DNA from: Saccharina japonica
Lineage: Eukaryota; Sar; Phaeophyceae; Laminariales; Laminariaceae
Direction of reading: 5' to 3'
Length of the DNA: 64,000 nt
Assembly: GCA_008828725.1 (NCBI GenBank)
Contig: MEHQ01004504.1
Location: 248,001-312,000, forward strand
Position 1 is the stretch's first letter, and each line of letters starts with the position of its first letter. Both the position numbers and the translations under genes were made by a program. Under the pieces are notes generated by a model that did not search any database, was not told where the DNA came from, and saw nothing but the letters and a program-made list of their open reading frames with translations. Below, one piece after another: positions 56,692-64,000 of this stretch.

Positions 56692-57052
56692 TACATTTTT
56701 ATTTGTTTTTTGTTTTTTGTTTTTTCATCCCATTTATTATCTCCGCCCTTCCTTTCTCTCTCCTTCCTGATCGTAACTCAGATCCGGGGTCACGAAGTAG
56801 GTTTCTTCTCCCTCCTCCCCCACCACCACTGCGGTTCTTGCCTTGCATCGTTATCGCGAGAAGTTTTTAGCACTTTCTTCCCTCGTCGAATTGCGTCGGA
56901 TTCCGCCTACCCACGCCACGGAAGCGCTTTCAGCAATTGGCTCCTTTTTATTTTTTCAAATAAAGTCAAAATCTCTCACGACGGTGGGATTTGAACTCGG
57001 GCACCGATGATAGTAGCCTTTGAAGCTGTGACCACTACTCTGCCGGGGCGAC
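56692..57052 (-). mobile_element. SINE, most complete copy, tRNA-like head and A-rich tail
   Basis: On the minus strand 57044-57031 reads GGCAGAGTAGTGG (pol III A-box-like) and 56998-56983 reads GAGTTCAAATCCCACC (B-box-like), with starts 46 nt apart as in tRNA genes. A roughly 250-bp body and an A-rich tail (GATGAAAAAACAAAAAAC) follow. That is the layout of a tRNA-derived SINE. Three other loci share body and tail. Confidence 0.65.
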
Positions 57053-57583
57053 CGGTACTAGAAGACACACGCATGGGATATATATATACTTTCGAAGTAT
57101 ATATATATTGCTCACGCTGCCGCGCATGTTACAATTTTATACAATTAATAGTGTAGCCTTACCTGGCACATCATATATAGTACCGGTATCATATATAATT
57201 ACTGTTTGCGGACCCTTCGGGTTCCACTTTTATTTCAGTATCCTTTTTTTGGGGTAAGTTAGCCTGTGACCACGGGAATCGACCGTGTCAAGTGTTGGAT
57301 TAGTACGGAGAGATGCAGGTACTGGATAGAGAGACCGGCACGGTTTTTCATGTGAAGACAACAACATGTATGTATATATATGCAAGCAAGTAAAATAAGC
57401 TTGGACGAGTCATTTTCGTTGCAAGCCTCGGAGGCATTCCAATCGTATATTCCACTCAACACGACTTTCAACCATCTCCACAGCGCACCGCAGAACACTC
57501 GACCTTCCGAAGTTTCGCTATACCTCGCTATACCTACTATTAATATTAATAATACGTAGCATGCGTGTAAATGTCGATAAATA

Positions 57584-57640
57584 TGATATCATGATATGAT
57601 GATATGATGATATGATATGATCATATCATATGTGTCATTC
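57584..57640. repeat. (ATGATAT)n-type palindromic microsatellite
   Basis: Repeated ATATGATG/ATATGATC units forming self-complementary runs. Confidence 0.85.
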
Positions 57641-57682
57641 GAGTATGCTTACGAGTAGCAGTTTCGACGCACCCTAAGGACA

Positions 57683-57912
57683 GCGCCTATTTGCTATTTG
57701 CGGCATGCAGGCTGCAGTTAAAAAACACAGCACGAAAAACATACTAGTTCTTGGGGCACGGATGAACACTTGGTTAGGGTTAGGGTTAGGGTTAGGGCTA
57801 GTCTAGCCGCCAAAAAGTCATAATAATGTTCATCCGTGCCCCAAAAACTAGTATATTTCTTCACGTCGTGTTTTGTTTTTTGCAGCCTGCATGCTGCAAA
57901 TAGGAGCTGCCC
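57683..57912. mobile_element. Fold-back element with four telomere-type TTAGGG units in its loop
   Basis: Arms of about 80-85 bp are inverted (57683-57768 and 57829-57912), sharing CTATTTGC, GCATGCAGGCTGCA and TTGGGGCACGGATGAACA. Four perfect TTAGGG units lie at 57774-57797 in the spacer. Confidence 0.8.
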
Positions 57913-58209
57913 ACCCTGACAGCGTTTTCAAGCTTAGAAGGAGAGCGCGAGGCACGTGGGGAGGGGAGGGGCGGTCTGTCGTACTGATGCAGCTGTCTGT
58001 CCACGAACGAACGCGGAGGTGACCCCCGTCAGCAGTACTCAGTATTAATAGTGTCATACCATAATTTTAGTTTCGTTTTTGGCCGATCTTTGGATCTTTG
58101 TGTTCTTTTTTTTCTGGTCTCGTAGCCTTTTGCTGTGGCGTCGTGTTGCCGCAACGGTTTTTTTCTTCTTTATTTTTAATTATTTTTTTGCTCGCAGCTC
58201 GTGCATGCA

Positions 58210-58440
58210 CCCTGAAAGAATGATGCGTGTCGAGGCTCTGTCTCTCTGGAGAGAGATGGCAGAGGTGGCACCTAAGTGTCTGTGAAGAGCACTTGTGAAG
58301 AAGAAAAGAAATGGTTTGAAAAGGCGCTTATTTGGCCAAAGGAGGAAAAGAAGAAGAGTAGAAGAGTGATCGAGGTAGGGGGTTGCCTCCACCTCATCAC
58401 GGATCACGGATCACGGAACAATGCCCAAGCTACGGGCAGA
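58210..58440. repeat. Dispersed repeat shared with 18725-18962
   Basis: Same ordered blocks as the 18.7-kb copy. Confidence 0.75.
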
Positions 58441-58530
58441 TGTATCTTACGTCAGCCAATCATGTCCCTTACAACGTTCCATGATACGTCATTGTAACGT
58501 TCTCTGTAACTCTCTTATGGTAAACTGGTT

Positions 58531-58636
58531 ACCCTGTACTACGATCAACTTGTACGAGTAAGTTGATTATAATGCGTAGAAAGACCCTGTACTATGATCA
58601 ACTTATGCAAGTAAGTTGATTACAATGCGTGGAAAG
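58531..58636. repeat. 53-bp tandem duplication
   Basis: ACCCTGTACTA.GATCAACTT and AAGTTGATTA.AATGCGT.GA occur twice, each unit also containing an inverted AATCAACTTAC/GTAAGTTGATT pair. Confidence 0.8.
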
Positions 58637-58639
58637 AAC

Positions 58640-59235
58640 AAACTCCCATTTCTCCGCATATGATATTTATCCGCATCTAGAACTAACTACGATGCTCAGT
58701 GTACTTGTATGAATTGACTGCACGTCAACATAGGTATGGATCCCAACGTCCATATTTCAATACGCCCCCATGTTGCCAAAGTCAATAGCAGAAAAAATGC
58801 TACTGTAAGTACAAACGAAAATAACACATTCGAGCCCGTGTACGAACGGTGGTAATGTGAAAAGCAGAAAAGACAAAGTTCACTACATATTCAGTCCTGC
58901 GCGATGGCAGCGGCAATATGGTTGACACAAAAGCTACTCGTGGCTTACTCATGACCATCGAGTCATAACTTACAAAAGAAAACCGTAGACATATATCGTA
59001 GATGACTTACGTAGAACGCGCCCCCATAACTGAAATGCTATAGTAAAAGAGCTACGAACATAGATAGTACGTGTACTTGTAGAAACAAATTAAAAGTGGG
59101 TGTATTTTAGCCACCTGTGTACTTAATAACGCGCAATCGTCCAGCAATCAACAATGGTTAATTGAAGAGACTTCTGAGTACAGACCCGAAACCCCCCAGT
59201 ACTAACCGAAAACCCCCCAGTACTAAACGAAACTT
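58640..59235. other. Stretch without a recognised gene
   Basis: AT-rich. Near the 59.2-kb end is a short direct repeat (AACCCCCCAGTACTAA twice, 59190-59226). Confidence 0.35.
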
Positions 59236-59239
59236 AACA

Positions 59240-59905
59240 TTAACCAAGCAAATCCCTCCCATATTTGCTCACTCTATGAGGAGCAGTCATGTATGAGAGG
59301 CCTCCAAGCTTGTCAGTTATTTCGTTAAAAATACGTTGGACTCCAAGAAAGTCAAACGTTTCAGACGTTGAATCTAAAATCCAACCTTTGACTAAGAAGC
59401 TAAAAACACGACTATCCATGTAGAACAGGAGGTCGTCGCGCTGAGGGAGATGCTTCAGAGATTCCAGGAAGCTCTTGATAGACCTGTACTCCTGCTTGTC
59501 CATGAGCCCATGCTTCCTCATGATGCAGGCCATGCGTTTCCTCTCCGTTCTCGTCTGGCCTGGTACTATCGTATTCCGGAAAACGTGCAGGTAGGGGCCC
59601 CAAAACACCCCAAGGTTGTCGAAACCAGGGCGTGCTGCGAGTCGCGGAAACCCTACATAGCTGCGGTCGTTGTCCCCCGACGGCGACACGTCTCGCAGAC
59701 GTCTCGCTTCTTCGGCCTGCCCCCTGTTGTTGATAGGGGTGTGTCCGTTCGGGTAGAAGTTGTAGTTCGAAATGCTCCTCCTGTTGTGTCTCCTGCTCCT
59801 CCTGCTGTTGTTGTTGCTGTTGTTGTTGATGTCGTTGCTGTTGCTGTTGTTGTTGATGTCGTTGCTGTTGCTGTTGTTGATGGCGTTGCTGTTGTTGCTG
59901 TTCAT
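59240..59905 (-). CDS. Unrecognised 221-aa ORF with Asn/Ser-rich N-terminus
   Basis: Residues 1-35 are Asn/Ser repeats encoded by an AAC/AGC-type trinucleotide array, then an Arg-rich stretch (SRRSRRHNRRS). About 140 residues of balanced composition follow (GFPRLAARPGFDNLG, ERKRMACIMRKHGLMDKQEY, FLVKGWILDSTSETFDFLG), with no low complexity and a TAA stop. It starts 461 bp downstream of the copia pol stop on the same strand. It could be a host exon, an accessory ORF of the retroelement, or a captured fragment. I do not recognise the family. Confidence 0.4.
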   Translation of the reverse strand: MNSNNSNAINNSNSNDINNNSNSNDINNNSNNNSRRSRRHNRRSISNYNFYPNGHTPINNRGQAEEARRLRDVSPSGDNDRSYVGFPRLAARPGFDNLGVFWGPYLHVFRNTIVPGQTRTERKRMACIMRKHGLMDKQEYRSIKSFLESLKHLPQRDDLLFYMDSRVFSFLVKGWILDSTSETFDFLGVQRIFNEITDKLGGLSYMTAPHRVSKYGRDLLG

Positions 59906-59912
59906 GATGATT
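59776..59912. repeat. Imperfect trinucleotide array, (GTT/GCT)n on the plus strand
   Basis: Runs of GTT, GCT and GAT triplets in several sub-blocks repeated with a spacing of about 27-36 bp. In the minus-strand ORF it encodes poly-Asn/Ser. Confidence 0.85.
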
Positions 59913-60366
59913 CCGATGTTGCTGCTGTAGCGTGTAGAAATAAGTTGATGAAGTGGAGCTGAAGATGTAGATGGATAGATGGTAGTGGAATGATGATGGT
60001 GGGTGCGGTGTTGGCCTGTCCTGGTCTCTCACCGCGTGATGGAGTGTCACTATTCTCGTACCATTCCTTGTTCTGGTCCGGAAGTCTGGTTCTGGAACTT
60101 TTTGTTTGTTGTTTGATCAGGTTCCGGCGCCCTAATTCCTAGAAGTGTATTTGCGAAATGCGGCGAATCTGTGTCGGATGCGGCGGAATAGAAGTGTATT
60201 CCTCCCTCCTCCCCCATACGTACAACGCCGCAAACCTTGATGGAACTCCTTTTTAGCCCAAGATTTTCCCTCAATTTGGAGAGCTTGCAAGTTGTCCATG
60301 TAGTAATCGTTCTTGGAAACGATGTTGCGAGCCGGAGGTCCAGCTGAGACTTCGAGGGGTGAGAGC

Positions 60367-63300
60367 CTAGCTGGGTGACTCCGAGCCTTGGTCGCGAACT
60401 TTGGTGCAGAGGCTGTTGAAGGTCTGCTTGTCGCAGAATTTCGTCAAGATGTCGCTCAGCTGGTTCTTCGACGAAACAAAATCAATAAGGATTCTAGTTT
60501 CCCGGATCCACTCACGAAGTGCTGCAAAACGGATGGCGATATGCTTGCTCCGGTTCGAGTAGTTTCCATTTGCTGCGAGGTGGAGAGCGCCCCTGTTGTC
60601 CGAGGAAATCTTGAAGGTCCTGCAGTGCTTCCAGCCCAGCTCGCCAAGGATGCCCGAAAGGTAAATGCCTTGCTTGGCGCACGTGTTCAAAGCTATTATC
60701 TCTGATTCAGTGGTACTTTGTGACGTGATTTTCTGTAGCTGACTCGAAAAATGTACCAGACCGCCAGCTATGAAAAACATGGTGCCGGTTACCGATCTCA
60801 TTTTTTCAGGGTCACCCAAACCATATGACGCATCGCAATATCCAACCAGGTCGAAGTTGCCCTCTCTCTTGTAGATGATAGGTAGGTTTGATGTACCGCG
60901 AAGATAGCGCATGATCCTCTTGACTCCAGTCATGTGTACTGTCGTAGGTTTCGCCATGTGTCGAGCAGCTTGCATTGTACTGAACGCAATATCAAATCTC
61001 GTACACTGGGTGAGAAATATCAGGCTGCCCACCATTGCTTGGTACAGCTTCGTCGTTTTCTCGTCGAGAGGAGTACTCCCGTCGGGATTTGACTTGAGTT
61101 CCTTTCCAGTTCCCGGCGTATGCACTAGATTGCAATCGCTCATGTTGAAACGTGCGAGTACCGAGAGTGTGTACTTGCCCTGGTTTAACTCGATGGTGCC
61201 GGCCTCTTTGTTGCGCTTGACTTCAATTCCCAAAATCTGTGATACGTCCCCGAGATCAGTCATAGCAAATTTTGCCATAAGCATGCTTCGAACTTCGGCC
61301 ACGCTTACATCTGATGGTCCAGTTATCAGTAGGTCGTCAACAAACAGTGTCAGCATGATGTAGCTTTTGTCGCTCCCTTTGGTGTAAACACAGGGGTCTG
61401 ATACTGTAGGTGTAAAACCCATACCTCGCAAGTCCTTGTCGATGGTGCTGTTCCAGACGTTAGGAGACTGTCGAAGTCCGTACAAGCTCTTGCGTAGTTT
61501 CATCACCATGGGTTGCTGGCTGTTCTCGTCCATCCTTTCAAACCCTGGTGCTTGCTTCGTGTAGACTTCTTCTTCGAGTGTGCCGTTAAGAAATGCAGTC
61601 TGTACATCCATGGCAAGTACTGGCCAATCCCTTGATGCGGCGATAGCTAGTAGGAGACGCTGGCTCTCGATGCGACAGACAGGTGCAAAAGTCGTGAAGC
61701 AGTCCAGGCCATGCTGCTGCGCCCAGCCTTGTACCACAAGTCTTGCTTTGAATCGCCCATCCGTTTTCACTCGAAATACCCAGCGCGTACCGATGATGGA
61801 GCAGCCAGGAGGGACAGATGTGGACGGAATAAAATCGGCGACCTCGTGCTCGTCCAGGCTTTGAAGCTCCTTGCGCATGGCTGCTTCCCACTGTTCAGCT
61901 TGAGGTGAGGCCATTGCTTGCGCGTAGGTGTTGGGTACAGAAATCGATGCAGGTGGTTGTACGTTGTCCAGTCCCACAGTGCCGATGTACTGCGTGATGT
62001 TTTCGAACTGCTGTGATGAAGATTCTTGGCAGTGTAGTGCTAGCTGATGAGCCCTTGCTTGTGAAGTAGATGACCGTAGCTGCATATGAAACGGCTTGCT
62101 GTGTTCGGTGTCGTAGTCGTTGTCCTCCAGTGATGTTATGCCGTTGTCGATGTTGTCGTAGTCATCCACGAAATCGGTGTCTGTGTCCAAATCGAAGTGG
62201 GAGACCTCTGTTTCCATTCCCCCCGAGGCTTCTGTCGTTGGTAAAACGGCAGATGGCTCTTCGATGAAGGAGACGTTGCGCGAGCTTGTAACTCTGCCCG
62301 TATTGCGATCGTACACACGAAACGTAGGCTTGTCGCTGTCGTAGCCGATGAGAACTCCTTCCCAGGCCCTAGCTTGAAGCTTTCTCGTGTAGCCTTCAAC
62401 GTGCACGAAAGCTCTCGTACCGATGATCCTCAGGTATGATAGATTGGCTTGCTTGCCGAACATGCGGTAGTACGGCGTATCGTTTTCGATTGCTTTGTGA
62501 GGTAGGCGGTTGATCAGGAAGACGGCGGTTGCAGCTATCTCCCCCCACAGATGTTTTGGAAGGTTGGCTTCGTTCAGCAGGCATCGGGTCATATCCATAA
62601 TGGTACGCCCGTCCCTTTCCGAAATGCCGTTTTGCTGCGGCGTGTATGGAGCGGTGAACTGCTGCTGTATGCCGGTAGTCTTGCAGTATTCGCGAAAGCT
62701 GCTGGAAATATACTCGCCCCCATTATCGGAGCGCAGATGCTGCACCCGAAGTCCGAGAGGAATCGCCAGATCTTGAATGTACTTGCAAAGAGTGTGTAAC
62801 GTGTCGCTTTTCTTGTCGATGAAGTATACGGCCTTCAGCCTGGTGTGATGGTCCGTGTACTTTGCCATGTAGTTGTAACCCCCAATAGCTTTGGGTGTGA
62901 CTGGCCCTAGTAGGTCCGTGCTTACGAGCTTGAGACGTTCACTGGAAGGATCAGGCCGCGATGTCTTGGGGTGATTTTGTTGAGTGCTTTTGTTGATTTT
63001 GCACGTGTTGCACGCCGAGAAAGAGTCTGAAAAATTAACCCCACTCTCTGCGATATTTTTCACCTTAGTCATCACTTGCCCGTTGGGATGTCCCAGCCTC
63101 TTATGCCAGATGTTAGCCCCGACCGTAGCTGAAAACGCTGTAGTAGATGCTTGAGCAACCAGAACGGTCTCGGCCTGTAGAGTGTCGCCTGAAACTGTCG
63201 GAAAAGCTGTCTCTGCTGCCTGGCTTTCTGCTGCTGTCGTGAGATCGAGATGATCCAGAGTAGAACAGTAGTCGTCTTTGCGGAGTGGAACCTGAAAGTC

Positions 63301-63993
63301 GCCCAGATCCAGATACGAATGCTTCGCAATAACCATGTTGACCCCCTTGGCTGCTGCTGTTCCCCCCGAAAATAGGTGACGCCCCAGTCCGGGTACGATT
63401 GTGACAGGAAGCCGAACGGAGTGCTTGGAGCCTAGTTGATCCAGTACTATTACGACCAGGACCCCTTTACCAATACCAGAAAGGCGATGATTACCGGCGA
63501 CGTTGATTGTCACCGGTGGGTCTAGGTGTACGTAGTCAAGCATTTTTTGTTCGATACCTTGGAGAAGCTGGTTGTCGATGAAGTGGCTGGAAGCACCGCT
63601 GTCCGCGGTCATACTGAAGTTGATGGGCGTAGCAGGGCTGTAGATTGAAGGTGCTGCGATGAAAGAGTAGCCGATGCCTTCAGGAGGTGTAGTGGAAGGA
63701 GTCGTGATGGACGTAGACATAGCTGTAGTTGCTGTAGCAGTAGTTGCAGATGGAGCACATGTAGCAGGGCTGTATGTTTCCACTTGCGTTGTTGTACTTG
63801 GCGTGATGGCTGTGTTGGCGTGAGCGTCGACGTTAATATTGCGCTGGCCATTGTGTTGACCGGGGCGAGGGTTGCGGTTATTACCGTTTCCCCGCTCCCG
63901 CTTTTGCACAAGGCACTCGCTATTATCGTGTCGATCGGTGCGATGCAGGCTACACCAAGAGTTCTTGCGTGCAGTGGAAGTTGATTTTCCCAT
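60367..63993 (-). CDS. pol: Ty1/copia Gag-Pol polyprotein (protease, integrase, RT, RNase H), N-terminal part cut by the window edge
   Basis: 1208 uninterrupted codons from the first Met in the window. The frame stays open to the edge, so Gag lies to the right. Order: a Cys/His stretch near residues 14-27, aspartic protease (TADSGASSHF, Asp131), GAG-pre-integrase HKRLGH (297-302) with CNTC (328-331), integrase core with Asp360, Asp423 (RSDNGGEY) and Glu459. Then reverse transcriptase with MDVQTAFLNG (795-804) and the FVDD catalytic box (884-887), and RNase H with CDASY (Asp1054), TESE and SDN. This Pro-Int-RT-RH order defines Copia (Pseudoviridae-type) elements. No stop or frameshift was found in pol, so this copy could be recent. 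It ends at TAG 60367. Confidence 0.95.
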   Translation of the reverse strand: MGKSTSTARKNSWCSLHRTDRHDNSECLVQKRERGNGNNRNPRPGQHNGQRNINVDAHANTAITPSTTTQVETYSPATCAPSATTATATTAMSTSITTPSTTPPEGIGYSFIAAPSIYSPATPINFSMTADSGASSHFIDNQLLQGIEQKMLDYVHLDPPVTINVAGNHRLSGIGKGVLVVIVLDQLGSKHSVRLPVTIVPGLGRHLFSGGTAAAKGVNMVIAKHSYLDLGDFQVPLRKDDYCSTLDHLDLTTAAESQAAETAFPTVSGDTLQAETVLVAQASTTAFSATVGANIWHKRLGHPNGQVMTKVKNIAESGVNFSDSFSACNTCKINKSTQQNHPKTSRPDPSSERLKLVSTDLLGPVTPKAIGGYNYMAKYTDHHTRLKAVYFIDKKSDTLHTLCKYIQDLAIPLGLRVQHLRSDNGGEYISSSFREYCKTTGIQQQFTAPYTPQQNGISERDGRTIMDMTRCLLNEANLPKHLWGEIAATAVFLINRLPHKAIENDTPYYRMFGKQANLSYLRIIGTRAFVHVEGYTRKLQARAWEGVLIGYDSDKPTFRVYDRNTGRVTSSRNVSFIEEPSAVLPTTEASGGMETEVSHFDLDTDTDFVDDYDNIDNGITSLEDNDYDTEHSKPFHMQLRSSTSQARAHQLALHCQESSSQQFENITQYIGTVGLDNVQPPASISVPNTYAQAMASPQAEQWEAAMRKELQSLDEHEVADFIPSTSVPPGCSIIGTRWVFRVKTDGRFKARLVVQGWAQQHGLDCFTTFAPVCRIESQRLLLAIAASRDWPVLAMDVQTAFLNGTLEEEVYTKQAPGFERMDENSQQPMVMKLRKSLYGLRQSPNVWNSTIDKDLRGMGFTPTVSDPCVYTKGSDKSYIMLTLFVDDLLITGPSDVSVAEVRSMLMAKFAMTDLGDVSQILGIEVKRNKEAGTIELNQGKYTLSVLARFNMSDCNLVHTPGTGKELKSNPDGSTPLDEKTTKLYQAMVGSLIFLTQCTRFDIAFSTMQAARHMAKPTTVHMTGVKRIMRYLRGTSNLPIIYKREGNFDLVGYCDASYGLGDPEKMRSVTGTMFFIAGGLVHFSSQLQKITSQSTTESEIIALNTCAKQGIYLSGILGELGWKHCRTFKISSDNRGALHLAANGNYSNRSKHIAIRFAALREWIRETRILIDFVSSKNQLSDILTKFCDKQTFNSLCTKVRDQGSESPS

Positions 63994-64000
63994 CGATTTC
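60367..64000 (-). mobile_element. Ty1/copia LTR retrotransposon, 5' part missing (right edge)
   Basis: Defined by the pol ORF. The 5' LTR, primer-binding site and gag would lie beyond 64000. A 3' LTR should follow below 60367 on the minus strand. A purine-rich tract at about 60205-60225 (minus strand GGGGGAGGAGGGAGGAA) could be the polypurine tract, but I cannot delimit an LTR without the partner copy. Confidence 0.85.

Noticed and set aside
56983..57052. Functional tRNA gene
   Set aside because: A- and B-box-like motifs are present but the acceptor stem does not pair convincingly, and the sequence continues into a repeated body; a SINE head fits better.
57774..57797. True chromosome end
   Set aside because: Only four TTAGGG units, internal to the sequence and inside an inverted repeat.
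59412..60050. Gln-rich 212-codon minus-strand frame
   Set aside because: Alternative frame of the triplet array; its C-terminal half is the wrong frame of the 221-aa ORF.

Overview
The window looks like nuclear DNA of a eukaryotic alga, most likely a brown alga (Ectocarpus-like stramenopile). The reasons are long spliced genes with GT-AG introns, a polymorphic-outer-membrane-protein-repeat (Pmp) membrane protein, a secreted parallel beta-helix protein with Cys-rich modules, a Ty1/copia element, abundant CAG/TAC trinucleotide arrays, and no bacterial operon structure. The species call is inference. Almost everything outside exons is transposon-derived.

Two host genes were reconstructed by hand from splice sites and reading phase, both on the minus strand. 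(1) At 10726-1342 a signal-peptide Pmp-repeat protein with Cys-rich and multi-pass membrane modules has four exons here (917 codons); it runs off the left edge. (2) At 54004-36636 a 12-exon gene encodes a predicted secreted protein of 521 aa: signal peptide, two tandem copies of a two-exon Cys-rich module, a Pro/Ala/Thr linker, then a right-handed parallel beta-helix. Every exon junction keeps phase.

Right end: 60367-64000 (minus) is a copia pol ORF (protease, integrase, RT, RNase H) with all catalytic motifs, cut by the right edge. An unrelated 221-codon ORF lies just downstream. A fold-back element at 57683-57912 carries four TTAGGG units in its loop.

The dominant feature is a family of about 250-300 bp non-autonomous DNA elements (called M1 here), with imperfect terminal inverted repeats beginning GACGC(A/G)TGCTACG. 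There are some 45 complete or broken copies. I could read perfect 4-bp target-site duplications (TSDs) around 21 of them. A second family (M2, ends GAG..ATCCCACGGTAGGGG, also 4-bp TSDs) shares subterminal sequence and an internal hairpin core with M1. They are nested in each other and in a tRNA-like SINE, giving a readable relative chronology. Minor repeats are a roughly 525-bp partly tandem repeat (R525), an AT-rich palindromic repeat (P120), one Harbinger-like MITE and a small palindromic MITE at 52328-52495.

The stretch 10.9-36.6 kb has no convincing gene apart from a two-exon plus-strand candidate at 20070-20655.
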